Assembly: GCA_001051155.2 (NCBI GenBank)
Contig: JYIP02000006.1
Location: 4,402,001 to 4,466,000, forward strand
DNA: 64,000 nucleotides
Origin: Chrysoporthe austroafricana
Taxonomy: Eukaryota; Ascomycota; Sordariomycetes; Diaporthales; Cryphonectriaceae
Direction: 5' to 3'
In this document: one piece after another, positions 54,238 through 64,000 of the stretch
Numbering within the stretch: the first letter of the stretch is position 1
Layout: the number at the start of each line of letters is the position of its first letter
The notes under the pieces: model-generated
What the model was told of the DNA's origin: nothing
Seen by the model: the letters and a program-made list of their open reading frames with translations, nothing else
Database searches by the model: none
Translations under genes and position numbers: made by a program

Positions 54238-56671
54238 TCAAACAATCTCATCTGGGTATCGCTTCGCAAACATCCCCAGCGCCTTGAGGGTGAAGGTGAA
54301 CTTGTAGTTCGGGTAAGAGATGCAGCAGCTCTTGTTGAAAACACCCTCGATGGCTTCCTGCTTCCACTCGCCATTTGGCTGCTGACGGTCCATAATGAGC
54401 CTGGCGCCTCTCTTGAGCGGCTCGACGTGTGGATACTCGGCGTTCATGAGGCCGATCAGCGCCCAGGCTGTCATGACCACCTGTGATCCGGCGGGGTGCT
54501 CGATGTACTGGTGTTGCTCGCATGCCTGTTCGTCAGTCATGAGAATGTCAGCCATCATCCTAGGGGGGTGAGGTGTCTGCGCGAAATCACTGACTTGATA
54601 CGCCTCGGACCATCCGCCGTCCTTCCGCTGCTTGAAGATCAGAAAGTCGCAGCCCCGCCTAGCGTGCGCGCTGTTCTCATACGTCTCGCCTATCGTCGCC
54701 AGACTCTCCAGGGCAAACATGGTCGCATATGTGAAGCAGATGGCCCAGCTGCCATACCACCCTCCATGGTCGTATTGTGCCGTCTTGATCCAGCTCACTG
54801 CGCGACTGATGAACTGCCTGACCTCATCAGCCCTGTAGTCGGGCCAGTGCTTTTGAAAAAGCGACAGCGTCGTTACAGCAGCAGTCGTGCATTCTGGATA
54901 CAGGTACTCCACCATGATGTTGCCAAAGACCTCGGCCGCGTTCAGTGCCTCCATCCATTGTCCCCCCCGCGGACGCTCATACGATGCACACCCACCAGTC
55001 TTGGGGTCCTGGTACGTCAACAGCGTATCCACAGCATCGAAGATACGGCGGTCTTCTAGGAGCTGCGGATAACCCGGTGTCTTCTGCAGCAGTATCACCG
55101 ACTTGAGCGCCTCCGAGACACAGTCACTGACCGCATAGCCCTGAATCTTGTTGCTGAACGCCCATGCTCCTTTTCGTGGATGTCGGTAGCATATCTCCAT
55201 GTCTTTGACGTCCTCCCGGATCTGCTGGTTGTCGAGGAACCTCAGTGCCTTGGTGAGCATTGGTCGCCACCGCGGGTCCTCGGCCAGGCCGGCACTGGTG
55301 ACAGCCTGGATGGCAAATGCCGTGTCCCATGACTGCACGCCGTTCGTCCCACAGACCATTAGGCCATCGCTGTTCACCCATATCGCATCCGCCATGCGCT
55401 CTCGTAGCCTCCGCACGGTATATGCGTCCGGCCCATCCCGGATGTAGCAGCAGAGGAGGGTCATCGGCTGGCTGACTGGCGCGAGACAGGCATAGTCTGT
55501 GTTTTCCATCTCCATGTTCAGCAACTCGCCCACCCAGCTCTCACCCCTCTCCCTGAGAAAGTTCGGCCTGACATAGGGTTCCCAAACTTTCGCCAAGAGC
55601 CAATTGGCTGTGTTCAACAGCCATGACTTGGGGTGGTAATTATCACGGGGGCAGATGGTGTTTCTGTGCGCAGACCAGTCGATCGACTCCCACGGCTCGA
55701 CAAAAACCTCCTTTCGCAGCTCCCGGATGAGCTCCGTCTCCTCGCACACCCACCTCTTCGACGTCACGTACGACATGGGGAGGAACACCATCCTGATGTG
55801 GATCCACCAACGCCAGGGCGCGATGGGCACCCAGTCCGGCAGCAGCCACAGCTCGGGCGGCGCAGGATTAACCATCTCGTACTTGCAGATGCCCAGGACG
55901 GCCAGCCAGAACTTGGTCCAGTGGGGCGCATGGGTGGCCCCTCCCAGTTTGTGCAGCGTTGCCCGCGCCTTGATTAAGACCGGGTGCTCGGAATCCATGC
56001 CCACCATGCGCAGCACAATGTAGTTGAAGGCGGTCCCCAGAACTGTGCTCTCCCCCTCGATGTGTAGTCCCCATCCTCCGTCATCGGGATGCGCCCGCGC
56101 AAAAAGATAGTTCTTGATCTCCTTCTTCTGGATCTCGGGGATGGAAGTCTTGGTGGCATAGCAGCCGAGGACGTACATAGGCAGCAAGAACATGGGGCCG
56201 CCATACTCGCAGCCCCAGTGGCCCGGCGGTAGCTGAAGGTGTTCGAAGAAGGTCAGGCCGTTCTTGACGGCGTCGATGGGAGCTTTGGGCTGGGGCAGGT
56301 CAGGCAGGTCCTGCAGGTGCACGCATTGTCAGTCTGAGTATGGCCGTGGGCCTTGGAAGCAGACTTACTAGAGGCAGGTTGAGGTACCACTTGTCTGCGT
56401 ACGACTGGGGCCACTTCCTCACGGCCTCGTCGTCGTCGAGGTAATGCCACGTATGACGCCCGCCGTCGGCGTTCAGACGCCATCGTGTTTTATCAACCTG
56501 CTCTGCAACCTTTTGGCGCTTTGCCCCATGCCCGGGTACATCGCCGTTGCTCTCGCCACCGCGCTTCTTGCTGGTGTTGCTGCTGGTGCTGTCCGAAGGG
56601 CTAGCAGCGGAAGCGAAGGCGGGTGTTGATGGGTCCGCTGATTTGCGAGTGCTGCTTCGAGTTGACACCAT
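54238..56671 (-). CDS. erg7: Lanosterol synthase (oxidosqualene cyclase)
   Basis: Two exons (minus): 56671..56369 and 56310..54238, giving 791 residues. The intron (GTAAGT..CCTGCAG) joins KWYLNLPL to DLPDLPQPK. The enzyme cyclises (S)-2,3-oxidosqualene to lanosterol in ergosterol synthesis on ER and lipid-droplet membranes. QW-type repeats are visible throughout (HPDDGGWGLHIEG, KTGGCASYERPRGGQWME, YDHGGWYGSWAICF, KDGGWSEAY). The initiating acid is Asp497 in VSDCVSEA, where most lanosterol synthases have DCTAE or DCTSE, so Thr is replaced by Val. The first ~60 residues form an extra Ser-rich arm with basic clusters (KKRGG, AKRQK) that resemble a bipartite nuclear signal; such arms occur in other filamentous fungi but their use is unknown. 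SPO11 lies upstream in the same orientation. Confidence 0.93.
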
Positions 56672-57119
56672 CGTCGAGGCTTGGTGTCGGGATACGGTTT
56701 AAAAGACGTTGTTTTTTGGCATCCTTCGCATTAGTGTCCGTAATTATCTCGTACGGAGTAGAGGGTGGCCCGAGAAGCACATTACTTCGTACCAGAGAGG
56801 CTGCCATCTCGCATGTCGGCAGGCTGGGCCAAAGCTTCGCTAGGCTAGCCAGGTCACGGCGGCTGGACCGCCGTAACGGGTCTGGTGGGGCAGTGGGGAA
56901 GTATAGCTCTCACTCTGTGCCGGTGCCTGTAGATCCCCATTGCCGCTAAGCTTACCCTGCGGGCTGGCCAAACTGAAATCGATGTGGACAATAACATAAG
57001 TGCCTTCCCTGCGTAGTGCTATGTACACTTAAGGAAGTGGGCATATAGTTGCCAATCTCGCTTCGACCGAGCTGTCTGTCGGCACCGACTTCGCAGCTTC
57101 ACAACCATCCCATCCTTGT
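56672..57119. promoter_or_regulatory. ERG7 upstream region
   Basis: A 448-nt region between the ERG7 start and the SPO11 stop. It contains a GTTTAAAAGACG stretch close to the start and a TATCTCGTACGG-type segment; no sterol-response element was convincingly seen. Confidence 0.4.
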
Positions 57120-58824
57120 TCAGGCGGTCCACATTTTCTCGTCCAGCCAGCTCGACAGGTCACCCATGTCGTCGATAGCCTGGATTTCGGCTTTCAGATT
57201 GAGCATCAGCATGACCTGCAGCTCCCGCACCTGTTCCAACTCCTCATGGCCCACCTCGGCCTCTCGTTCCTCTACCGACTGCAAGACCCTGTGAGCCGTC
57301 TTCCTGTCGCTCGCCGTGAGGCTGATGAGTGACTCCATAGCGTTCTGATGTCTCTGTGGCCTGGCGTGCCTGTCGGCTTGTGACCCTGGAGGCGTGTTGG
57401 CAACGTCTTCCGAAACAGTCATTCACAAAAATGACAGGACGTACCTTCTTCCATGAAAGCGGATGAAATCGGATTCTGGCTGGATTGATCGCCGGGTAAT
57501 TTCTGGGAATCGCCGAGGGAGACTTGGGAGCCTACCTCAGTTCGCGTCTGTGAGTCGTCACTCAAGAAAATATCGTCCATCTTGACCCCGAGCCACTGCA
57601 GTCCGGGAATTCGAACATTTGCCTCGTGGCCCAGTCCTCTGCTGCCGTACTTATATGTGCGCAAAATGTCGATGCCGTGCGGATCGCAGTCGACGACGCA
57701 TAGCATGGGAATCGGTGGCCGCAGGGTGTGGATTAGGTTTAGGAACTCTAGGGTGGCCAAGTCTGCATACCCCTTACCCTTTTACACAGTGAGCTTTGTG
57801 TCCTCATTCTTAGACCTTAGAAGACTGCCTACGGTAACAATGATACCTTGGCCGTGGGCAGAACGCTTCCAGTATTGAGAGGCTGCCAGTGTCCGAAAGG
57901 TGGCCTTCGGGATGGCAAAGTTAGAAAGATGGTCTCCCTATCGAGGAAGCCAGGGGCACATACTTCTTTTTCGACGACCAGTATCCATCTTGTGCCAGCA
58001 AAATCGATCTTTTGAATCGTGCTGGTGGGAGGAATCAGATTATTGTTGTCGTGATCTAAAGAATAGGACAAGACGGAGCCGTCCTCGATGACGAGACTTA
58101 TGGGACCTGCAATCAAGCCCTTGGATGCGGCAACCTATCCGTGTCAACGCGGCCCAGGAGGCGGCCAACTAAGAATGAATGCTCACGATATTGAGCGCAT
58201 TTCGGCCGACGCCCAGTGTACAGGCAAGATCATCCACCAAGTGGTCAACGATGGTCTGGTCCCTGAACAGGTGTGGATTCTGGTAATATATATTCCTAAA
58301 GTCTCGTTAGTCTTGGCTCTGATCAAATCCCTGCATGACAAGGATAGGACATACCTCTTGGTAATGAGCCGTCCGGAGACGAGGGCCTCGTGAGACATCT
58401 CCATGATCTGCAGCATTCTAGCTAAGAGAATTAAGTTGAGTCAGGAATAGGACCTCCGCTGTGGCCGAGACCACTCTCAGTAGCGGAACTGACTGAACTT
58501 GGTAGCCTCATTTGTGGCCCTCCCCGGAAAGGTCAGTGTGCTGAGAGGTTGCTGAGGTGTGGCTCTGTTTCTGTAGGGGATGGAGAGTGTGTCGCCTCCG
58601 TAGGTGTAGCAGTCTACCATGTCCTCGAAGATGGCCTCGATCCTGGATAAGACAGAGGGGGTCGAGCTGGAGGGCCTAGACCGAGAGACATGCACGATTC
58701 TCGAGTATTGCGACGGTAAGGGTAGGCTCTCCTTCCCGGTGTCAGCCGTCCAACTGCCTGCTGAAGATGACAGCGGGCCAGCCATGGTGCTCCGACAGGA
58801 AGCACACGAGCGTCTAGTCACCAA
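57120..58824 (-). CDS. spo11: Meiotic double-strand-break protein Spo11 (Topo VI A-like)
   Basis: Seven exons (minus): 58824..58494, 58421..58355, 58295..58187, 58134..57964, 57904..57833, 57778..57445 and 57376..57120, giving 446 residues. Joins restore family sequence: EATKF|TRMLQIMEMSHEALV, LITK|RNIYYQNPHLF, GVGRNALNI|VAASKGLIAGP, VVEKE|ATFRTLA and GIIVT|GKGYADLATLEF. Introns are 51-72 nt; two acceptors are AAG. Spo11 forms covalently linked breaks that start meiotic recombination. The 5Y-CAP (winged-helix) domain has the tandem tyrosines Y136-Y137 in RNIYYQN, one being the catalytic residue. The Toprim domain shows the metal-binding VVDCDPHGIDI. RGLGHEANVRIPGLQWLG follows. The residue before Ile-Tyr-Tyr is Asn where most Spo11 proteins have Asp. 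The first ~45 residues (Ser/Arg-rich) and the start are the least certain. Presence suggests a sexual cycle now or recently. Confidence 0.92.
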
Positions 58825-59452
58825 GACAAATAGGCTGTCGGATATGACGAAGCGATCCTGAGAGAAATCGTAGAGAAGAAGGGAGATCTGGATGGAGGTG
58901 GGCTTGCTGGGCGATGTTGGGTACGGTGAGTGGTGCTGCTTACCTACGCCCGTGGCCTACAAGAACGGTGTGCATCTTAATTCAGCAACAAAAAAGGTTC
59001 AGGTAACCAGAGTCAGGAGGGGAAAAAAAAAATCAGTTGCCTAAGAACTTCAAATATTGGCTGCCCCTTCCCTCTCTGCTGCAGCACAGTGCTCCGACGT
59101 TCAACTTACCCCATGGTGTGTGGTCGGGATTGGATGCCTGCCACTACTTCCACCTTAACGTTGCCAGGGCGGCCTTGCCTCTTAATTATGACGTTGCTCA
59201 CCCTCTCTGCCTCAGGCTCCTCCTCCAACCAGCACGTCTTGAAAAATGAGACCTGCACCACCAGGCGGAGGCTTCCATAATCGACTTCCCAGGGTACAAA
59301 GTACGAAGTATTATCGTCATCTCTCGTCACTGCTCATCTTCATCACCTTCTCTCTGGGTCTCCTCACCACCACAACTCACTAGGAGTGCATAACCATCAG
59401 CCACAGATCAATTACTGATACCCCTCCCAGAATCAAACCGCACCAGATCAAG
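58825..59452. promoter_or_regulatory. Divergent upstream region of SPO11 (-) and the SRPBCC gene (+)
   Basis: A 628-nt intergenic region between divergent starts. An A10 run lies at about 59023-59032 and a CACC/CATC-rich stretch immediately precedes the SRPBCC start. Confidence 0.45.
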
Positions 59453-60039
59453 ATGTCTACCAACATTCCCACGTCCACCTCCGTTCTTGAGAGTGTCGTC
59501 ATAAAGGCGCCGCTCTCCCACGTCTGGCACTTCATCAAGCTCCAGGATTTCAGCAAGTTCTGGTCCTCTCTGTCCAAGTCCGAGGTCGTCAAGGGTGCCA
59601 ACGAGGAGGCCGATGTCTTCAGATGGACCTTCAAGGACGGCACTGTCTATGAGGTGAAGCAGGAGGAGCACAGCGTATGTCTTTGCCAGCCTATCCGCTA
59701 CAACCTTCACATGTAGTTGCTAATACCAATCAACTACCAGTCCCTTAACCATATGATCACATATAGTGTCATCACGTCCTCGCCCGAACTCACCTACTCG
59801 AGCGTCCTCAGCACCATCCGCTGCCACGCCGTTACTGCTGGTGCTCATGGTGGCAGCACCTATGTCGAGTGGAGCGCCAACTTCTCTAGTGATGCCAATG
59901 CCGGTGAGTTTCCCCAGTTTAGGACTTCTCACGATTCTTTATTGACCAGATCTTGCCTTCAGGAGTTATTTCCGATGCCAAGTACAAGCGAATCGAGGCT
60001 CTGCTAGATCTGGAGAAGGCTGCCACTCATAAGGCTTGA
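59453..60039 (+). CDS. Small SRPBCC (START/Bet v 1-like) domain protein
   Basis: Three exons, 59453..59674, 59741..59903 and 59963..60039, give 153 residues. Intron 1 has GTATGT, TTGCTAATACC and TACCAG. Intron 2 has GTGAGT and CTTCAG. The reading shows the SRPBCC order: VLESVVIKAPLSHVWHFIK (first strand and helix), DGTVYEVKQEEHS|SLNHMITYSVITS (beta strands), SSVLSTIRCHAV, GGSTYVEWSANFSSDANAGV, and a C-terminal helix ISDAKYKRIEALLDLEKA. Members bind hydrophobic ligands and are often labelled polyketide cyclase/dehydrase-like. No ligand can be named here. No signal peptide is present, so it is probably cytosolic. Confidence 0.85.
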
Positions 60040-61001
60040 ATGGTCTGGAGAGTGCTCGGCAGTAGGCTATGCAAGGGCCATGGACGACAGAAAATTTGTA
60101 TTTGTTTCATGGAGAAAGTACAAGCTTATGAGGGGGGAACGGAACTCTAGGCATCTTGAAAATGCATGACTCTGTTGTGTTTGAAGTCTGTCTACCCGCA
60201 GCCTGCCCGGGTGTTGAAGGGGATCTTGGGTTGTTTGTGCCTGTCCCCGGATCCTCCCGGGACAAGATAAAACATGATTCAGCAGCTTAGCACAAACAAT
60301 GAGCATCCTGCTACGAGCCTGGCTGGGTGGCACCTTTACCTTACCCAACCCCCACCACAGCCTGTTCCGGCGTGGCTTGGCATTTGGACTTACCGTGTCT
60401 CAGTTCATGGCGAACCCTCCCCCCCCCCCAACTTGATAGAAAGGGCCGTGACATGACCAAATCCAGACACCAGCTTCAGTCCTCAAATGATACCTCTCCT
60501 GCTTGACTATGATTACATCTTAGCATCGCTAAGGGTCAAGCATAGACATTCTATTCTCAAATCCTCCTCGAATTCCACATGTTGCAATTATGTAGCGTGC
60601 GGCTGCTTGCCATTCTAACTTAGTGTCTGAGAGGTGTTATAATTCTTTAGAGGAGCCTGGCCGATAAGCTTGTGGACTCCAAGACCGGATAAAGAATGTT
60701 TGAAATGGCTGAGTGAAAAGAAATAATTTGAGCAGGGTGAACGAAGGAGTGCCAAAGTGCCAAAGACAGCAGCCTCTCTAAGCAGGGGATGCCTGTTCTG
60801 CCAGCAGCATGCGTGGTGTGTCCTTCCGCACTGTGTACTTGACACTGTACGCTACCCGAAATTTTCTGTGCCGCTCACTTGAGATTACCAAAGTGCCTGC
60901 GGCGGCTGGACGAAACCCTCTTCTAGGCCGTGCTCAAGAGATACTCGAGCATTTGGAAGGACCAAGATCCCCAGAACGCTGCTTCGGGCCACCTCCTCAA
61001 A
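60040..61001. other. Intergenic, no gene seen
   Basis: 3' flank of the SRPBCC gene and promoter of YAR1. A C10 run occurs at about 60419-60430. No RNA gene was recognised. Confidence 0.5.
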
Positions 61002-61671
61002 ATGGCACTGACCTTGAGCGAGGACGAGATCGATGATCTGATCTATTTTGCCCGAGCAGGCGAAGCCACAGACTTGAACGATGCCCTGACGATGCTGTCA
61101 TCGCGAGAAAACGTCTCACCAGCCCAGATCCTCGGGGCTGCTAGAGATGAGGGCAAGTCGACCTGTTTGCACATGGCGACCGGAAATGGCAACTTAGGTG
61201 CGTGTGCCTTTCTTTGGCCTTTCAAGGTGTAGTGCTCTTGTGGCAGCTTGACTGACACGCCCACCTCTAGAGATCGTCAGGATTCTGGTCGGGTCATTCT
61301 CAGGTCGGCCAGAGGAGGAGAAGCAGGTATTCCTAGATGCGCCCAATGAATTTGGTAATACTGGTCTGCACTGGGCCGCACTGGGGGGTCACCTAGACGT
61401 TGTCAAGTACCTGGTTGCAGAGGGCGCATCCCCTGCTCTGGCCAACGACAAGAACTACATCCCGTTGGACCTGGCTAGCTTCAGCGAGAAGATGGACGTG
61501 GTGGACTACTTTTTGTCGCAGATGGATAATCTGGAAAACAAGAACCAGGCTGATGGGCTGGGAAGCGCGGCTGCAGCGATGGACCTCGACGGAGACGAGA
61601 AAGGCGAGGCAGCAGACCGGGACACGGAGAAAGAGCAGGCAGAGCACAGCAAGCTGAGCAGCTCGTCATGA
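61002..61671 (+). CDS. yar1: Ankyrin-repeat protein Yar1-like (RpS3/uS3 chaperone)
   Basis: Two exons, 61002..61197 and 61271..61671, give 198 residues. The intron has GTGCGT, a CTTGACTGAC branch and ACCTCTAG. It joins MATGNGNL to EIVRILV. The N-terminus is LSEDEIDDLIYFARAGEATDL. Ankyrin repeats follow (STCLHMATGNGNLEIVRIL, NTGLHWAALGGHLDVVKYL, YIPLDLASFSEKMDVVDYF). A C-terminal acidic Glu/Asp/Ser tail closes the protein. Size (yeast Yar1 is 200 residues), start and acidic tail all match Yar1, which escorts ribosomal protein Rps3 to the nucleus and helps 40S assembly. An upstream in-frame ATG at 60930 is less likely, because the family begins at the acidic SEDE segment. Confidence 0.85.
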
Positions 61672-62160
61672 CGGGGAACGAGCGGCGAGAGCCAGGCGGG
61701 TACGAGAGCCAGGCGGGCACGAGCCAGAGTCGAATCAATTGCATATAGACCATTGCAACCACGAAGTTACGAATAACATCTCTCATTTGCCGGGACGCCC
61801 GACGCATAGCTCAACCCATTTTTTTCTGGTCATTCTCAGAATCTTTGGTACCTTGCGAATTGTCACGCCTCGGGGCGCGCCCGTTGAGCCTCCATGCCCG
61901 CTTTTTTGGTCATCATGAGAACCTCGTTGCGAGTTCACGCATCTCCGAGCGGACTCGCCCTCCATGCCGCCCCATTTTCTTCAAAGCGGAAACTAGGCCA
62001 ACAACGCGTCTTACCTCTGGAAGCGCGGAGATGTGATGCGTCTAGCTGTGTGCCGCCTCATGGCCCCTCGCCGGTGCGCAGGTCGACTTCGCGGTAATTT
62101 GAGGAGTCGGTCAAGCAGATGATGCAGATCGCCGTGCCTTTGTGTACGTTGCCCCTGTAC
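61672..62160. other. Intergenic with imperfect direct repeat
   Basis: Lies between convergent stops. Contains two imperfect copies of a 70-80-nt segment, at about 61817-61898 and 61899-61968. Each begins with a T run then GGTCAT, and ends GCCTCCATGCC or CCTCCATGCC. Confidence 0.5.
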
Positions 62161-63983
62161 TCAGAAGTCGTCGACTTCGATGGACGGAAGAGGACGGTCT
62201 GCATCTGAGTTCGCATCGTTGCTCGAATCCTCCAACTCGCCCGAATCTGCCGCCCAGTCAGAACCGGAATCGTTGTAAGGCTCCTCTTCAAGATCTGTCT
62301 CCTCGTCATCATCATATACGTCCTCCGCATCGTCATCTTTGGCCTCAGTGTTTCCATCCAGACCTGTGCGGTAGGCGCGCCTAAGGCCCGAATTCAGCCA
62401 GTCCGCCACGAACCCATGCGATTCGACGGGTCGCTGCATTGGTTGCCGGTTGGCGGCAAGCGTCTTCCCGTCCAGCTCAAGTGTCCAGTCCGAGAAACCT
62501 GATGGTGTGCGTGAGAGCTCCGTTAACTCAGACAGATCACTCGCTACCGTACTCTCGTAATCGGTCATGGCAGGGTCATCATCCTGACCCCAGAACTTCA
62601 TCGCCACTTCCTCGGGGACCGGCCAGCTCTTGATCATCGGTTTCATGACCATAAAGCAACTCTGCACCGGATCACCAACCAGGACACAGTTGCCGCCCAT
62701 ATCTCGGGTAACTTGCTTCAGCTTGCTTAGGAGCCCCGCCATCAGCTTCAGGCTTGACTGGTGTTGTTTCTCCCATCTGGTGTAATTGTCCTTCGCGTTG
62801 ATCAGTTTCGCCTCTTGAACATCTAGCTCTGGCGATACGACGGTATCAACCACAAAAGGCACACGTCCGAACCACAGAGTATCCATCTTGATTTTAGCTG
62901 GCTCCCAGGGATAGCGCGGAGACGCAACGCCCGAATTTCCGGCCGTCGTTCCGTCACCAAGCTGCTTCACCGTCGTCTTCCAAGTCTCGATCCCTTCCGC
63001 CTGTATCTCGGCTCTATCTTGCATGGCCGGGATTGCCTGGGGCTGAATGCCGTGCAGCGGGTCTGAATCATATTGAGCATCGTTGGGCTGCTTACCGTGC
63101 TCGCGGATGAAATCGACCTTGCCACGCACAACACAGACCAATTTTCCCAGGCGGTATCGTACTATACGATAATGACCCGCCGAGAACGGCAGCCTGGGCT
63201 CTTTGGTGCCGAGGCGACCCAATGCATCTGCAGCCCAGTCCGGCATGGGGTTCTTCACACGACCGCCCTTGATCGTATGGCCTCGGAGGCGGTGCTGCTT
63301 CGGCACGATGAACAGCGTGTTACGGACGGTAGACAGCTCCAGTCGGAATGGCCTGGCCGTGCTCCCTGCGGATATGAACCCAAACAGCTCACTCAATGTG
63401 GCCGGGTCGGAACAGACGTCGACGGTGCGGAAGTTTGTGCGGGTCTCGGCTTGCTCGAGGGCGCGGAACATTGGCTCGTGGGTGAAGTTGGGCTGGCGAG
63501 CTGGGTGCTCATCACCGATGATAGACACCTGTCGTTCGGCATACAGATTGGAGCCTGGCTTGATACCTCGCCAGGTGCGGGTGTTCCCTACGATCACTTG
63601 CGTTAGCATTCTCTAAGGTGATGCGTATGGATATTATCACATCATTGGATTGACTTACCAGGCACGTAGATAGCAGGGAACCTGAGATGAGTGGCCTCCT
63701 GGCTGGGAGTCACGTGGATCCACGTGTACTCGCCCAGAACCTCGACGCGATTCTTGGAGATGACAGGCCCAGCAGCTGCGACTATGTCAGACAGATGCAG
63801 GTCGCCTACGTGCGACCTGATGCCTTTGAACATCCAGCTGTCGGTCTTAGGAAGGTAACTAGGTTGCTGAGGACGGCGCTGCATATATTTCTCCGGGACG
63901 TCAATGGGAATGCTGGACGGCTCCCTCTCAGTGCAGCGCTGTGCCTTCGGCGGCAGGGATGAGCCCGGCCGTCTCATGGACAT
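62161..63983 (-). CDS. Conserved fungal hypothetical protein (5' end near window edge)
   Basis: Two exons (minus): 63983..63659 and 63596..62161, giving about 586 residues. The intron (GTAAGT, TGCTAACG branch, CAAG acceptor) joins AIYVP to VIVGNTRTWRG. The visible core reads WIHVTPSQEATHLRFPAIYVP, then FRTVDVCSDPATLSELFGFI and RPFRLELSTVRNTLFIVPK. In Sordariomycete annotations such proteins are often labelled related to geranylgeranyl pyrophosphate synthetase, but neither prenyltransferase aspartate motif (DDxxD) is recognisable in the reading, so that name should not be used. The C-terminal 70 residues are strongly acidic (DDDAEDVYDDDEETDLEEE). A coiled-coil-like helix lies near AKLINAKDNYTRWEKQHQ. 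The frame stays open from the ATG at 63983 to the right edge, so the start may lie outside. Confidence 0.78.
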
Positions 63984-64000
63984 GTACTCATGTTTGTATA

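Overview
This window looks like a 64 kb piece of a filamentous ascomycete (Pezizomycotina, most likely Sordariomycetes) nuclear genome. The evidence is eukaryotic spliced genes with short introns of mostly 45-140 nt. They have GTATGT/GTAAGT donors and CTAAC/CTGAC branch sites. The gene set includes lanosterol synthase, glucosylceramide synthase, SPO11, SGT1, SEN2, NOB1, NOP10 and YAR1, plus secreted fungal enzymes. Exon joins below were made by eye from frame continuity, splice consensus and family conservation. None has transcript support. One N (23986), a duplicated 99-nt block around homopolymer runs, and several frame lesions suggest draft-quality sequence in places.

Layout. 0-10 kb is sparse: the 5' part of a Cys-rich single-pass membrane protein (runs off the left edge), an FRAG1/DRAM/Sfk1 six-pass protein, an orphan protein with a hydrophobic C-terminal half, an AT-rich gene-free block, and a secreted/anchored arylsulfotransferase-fold protein. 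10.3-12.8 kb holds two convergent ribosome-biogenesis genes, NOP10 and NOB1. NOB1 has a GC-AG intron and an in-frame TAG ahead of its conserved C-terminal tail. 14.9-20.6 kb is a large NRPS-like gene with the adenylation-thiolation-membrane-(three hexapeptide domains) layout of epsilon-poly-lysine synthetases. It carries at least four frame-breaking lesions, one of them a stop exactly at the A10 lysine position. 20.6-27.1 kb is nearly gene-free and holds decayed reading frames, low-complexity DNA, an inverted repeat and the probable assembly scar.

27-38.4 kb is a secreted/metabolic block: an Asp f 4-like protein, a mitochondrial gamma-butyrobetaine/trimethyllysine dioxygenase family enzyme (carnitine pathway), an S9C acylaminoacyl peptidase, a rhamnogalacturonan acetylesterase-like SGNH hydrolase, and an acid sphingomyelinase-like phosphodiesterase. 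38.3-42.1 kb is poor and contains a probable decayed gene. 42-64 kb is dense. It has a C2H2 factor, a rhodopsin-like seven-pass membrane protein, SEN2 divergent from glucosylceramide synthase, SGT1, ERG7, a seven-exon SPO11, a small SRPBCC protein, YAR1, and a conserved hypothetical gene that reaches the right edge.

Functional themes. Three genes act in ribosome assembly (NOP10, NOB1, YAR1) and one in tRNA splicing (SEN2). Three act in membrane lipid metabolism (glucosylceramide synthase, sphingomyelinase-like, ERG7). They are not arranged as a cluster. The most unusual element is the broken poly-lysine-synthetase-like megasynthase.
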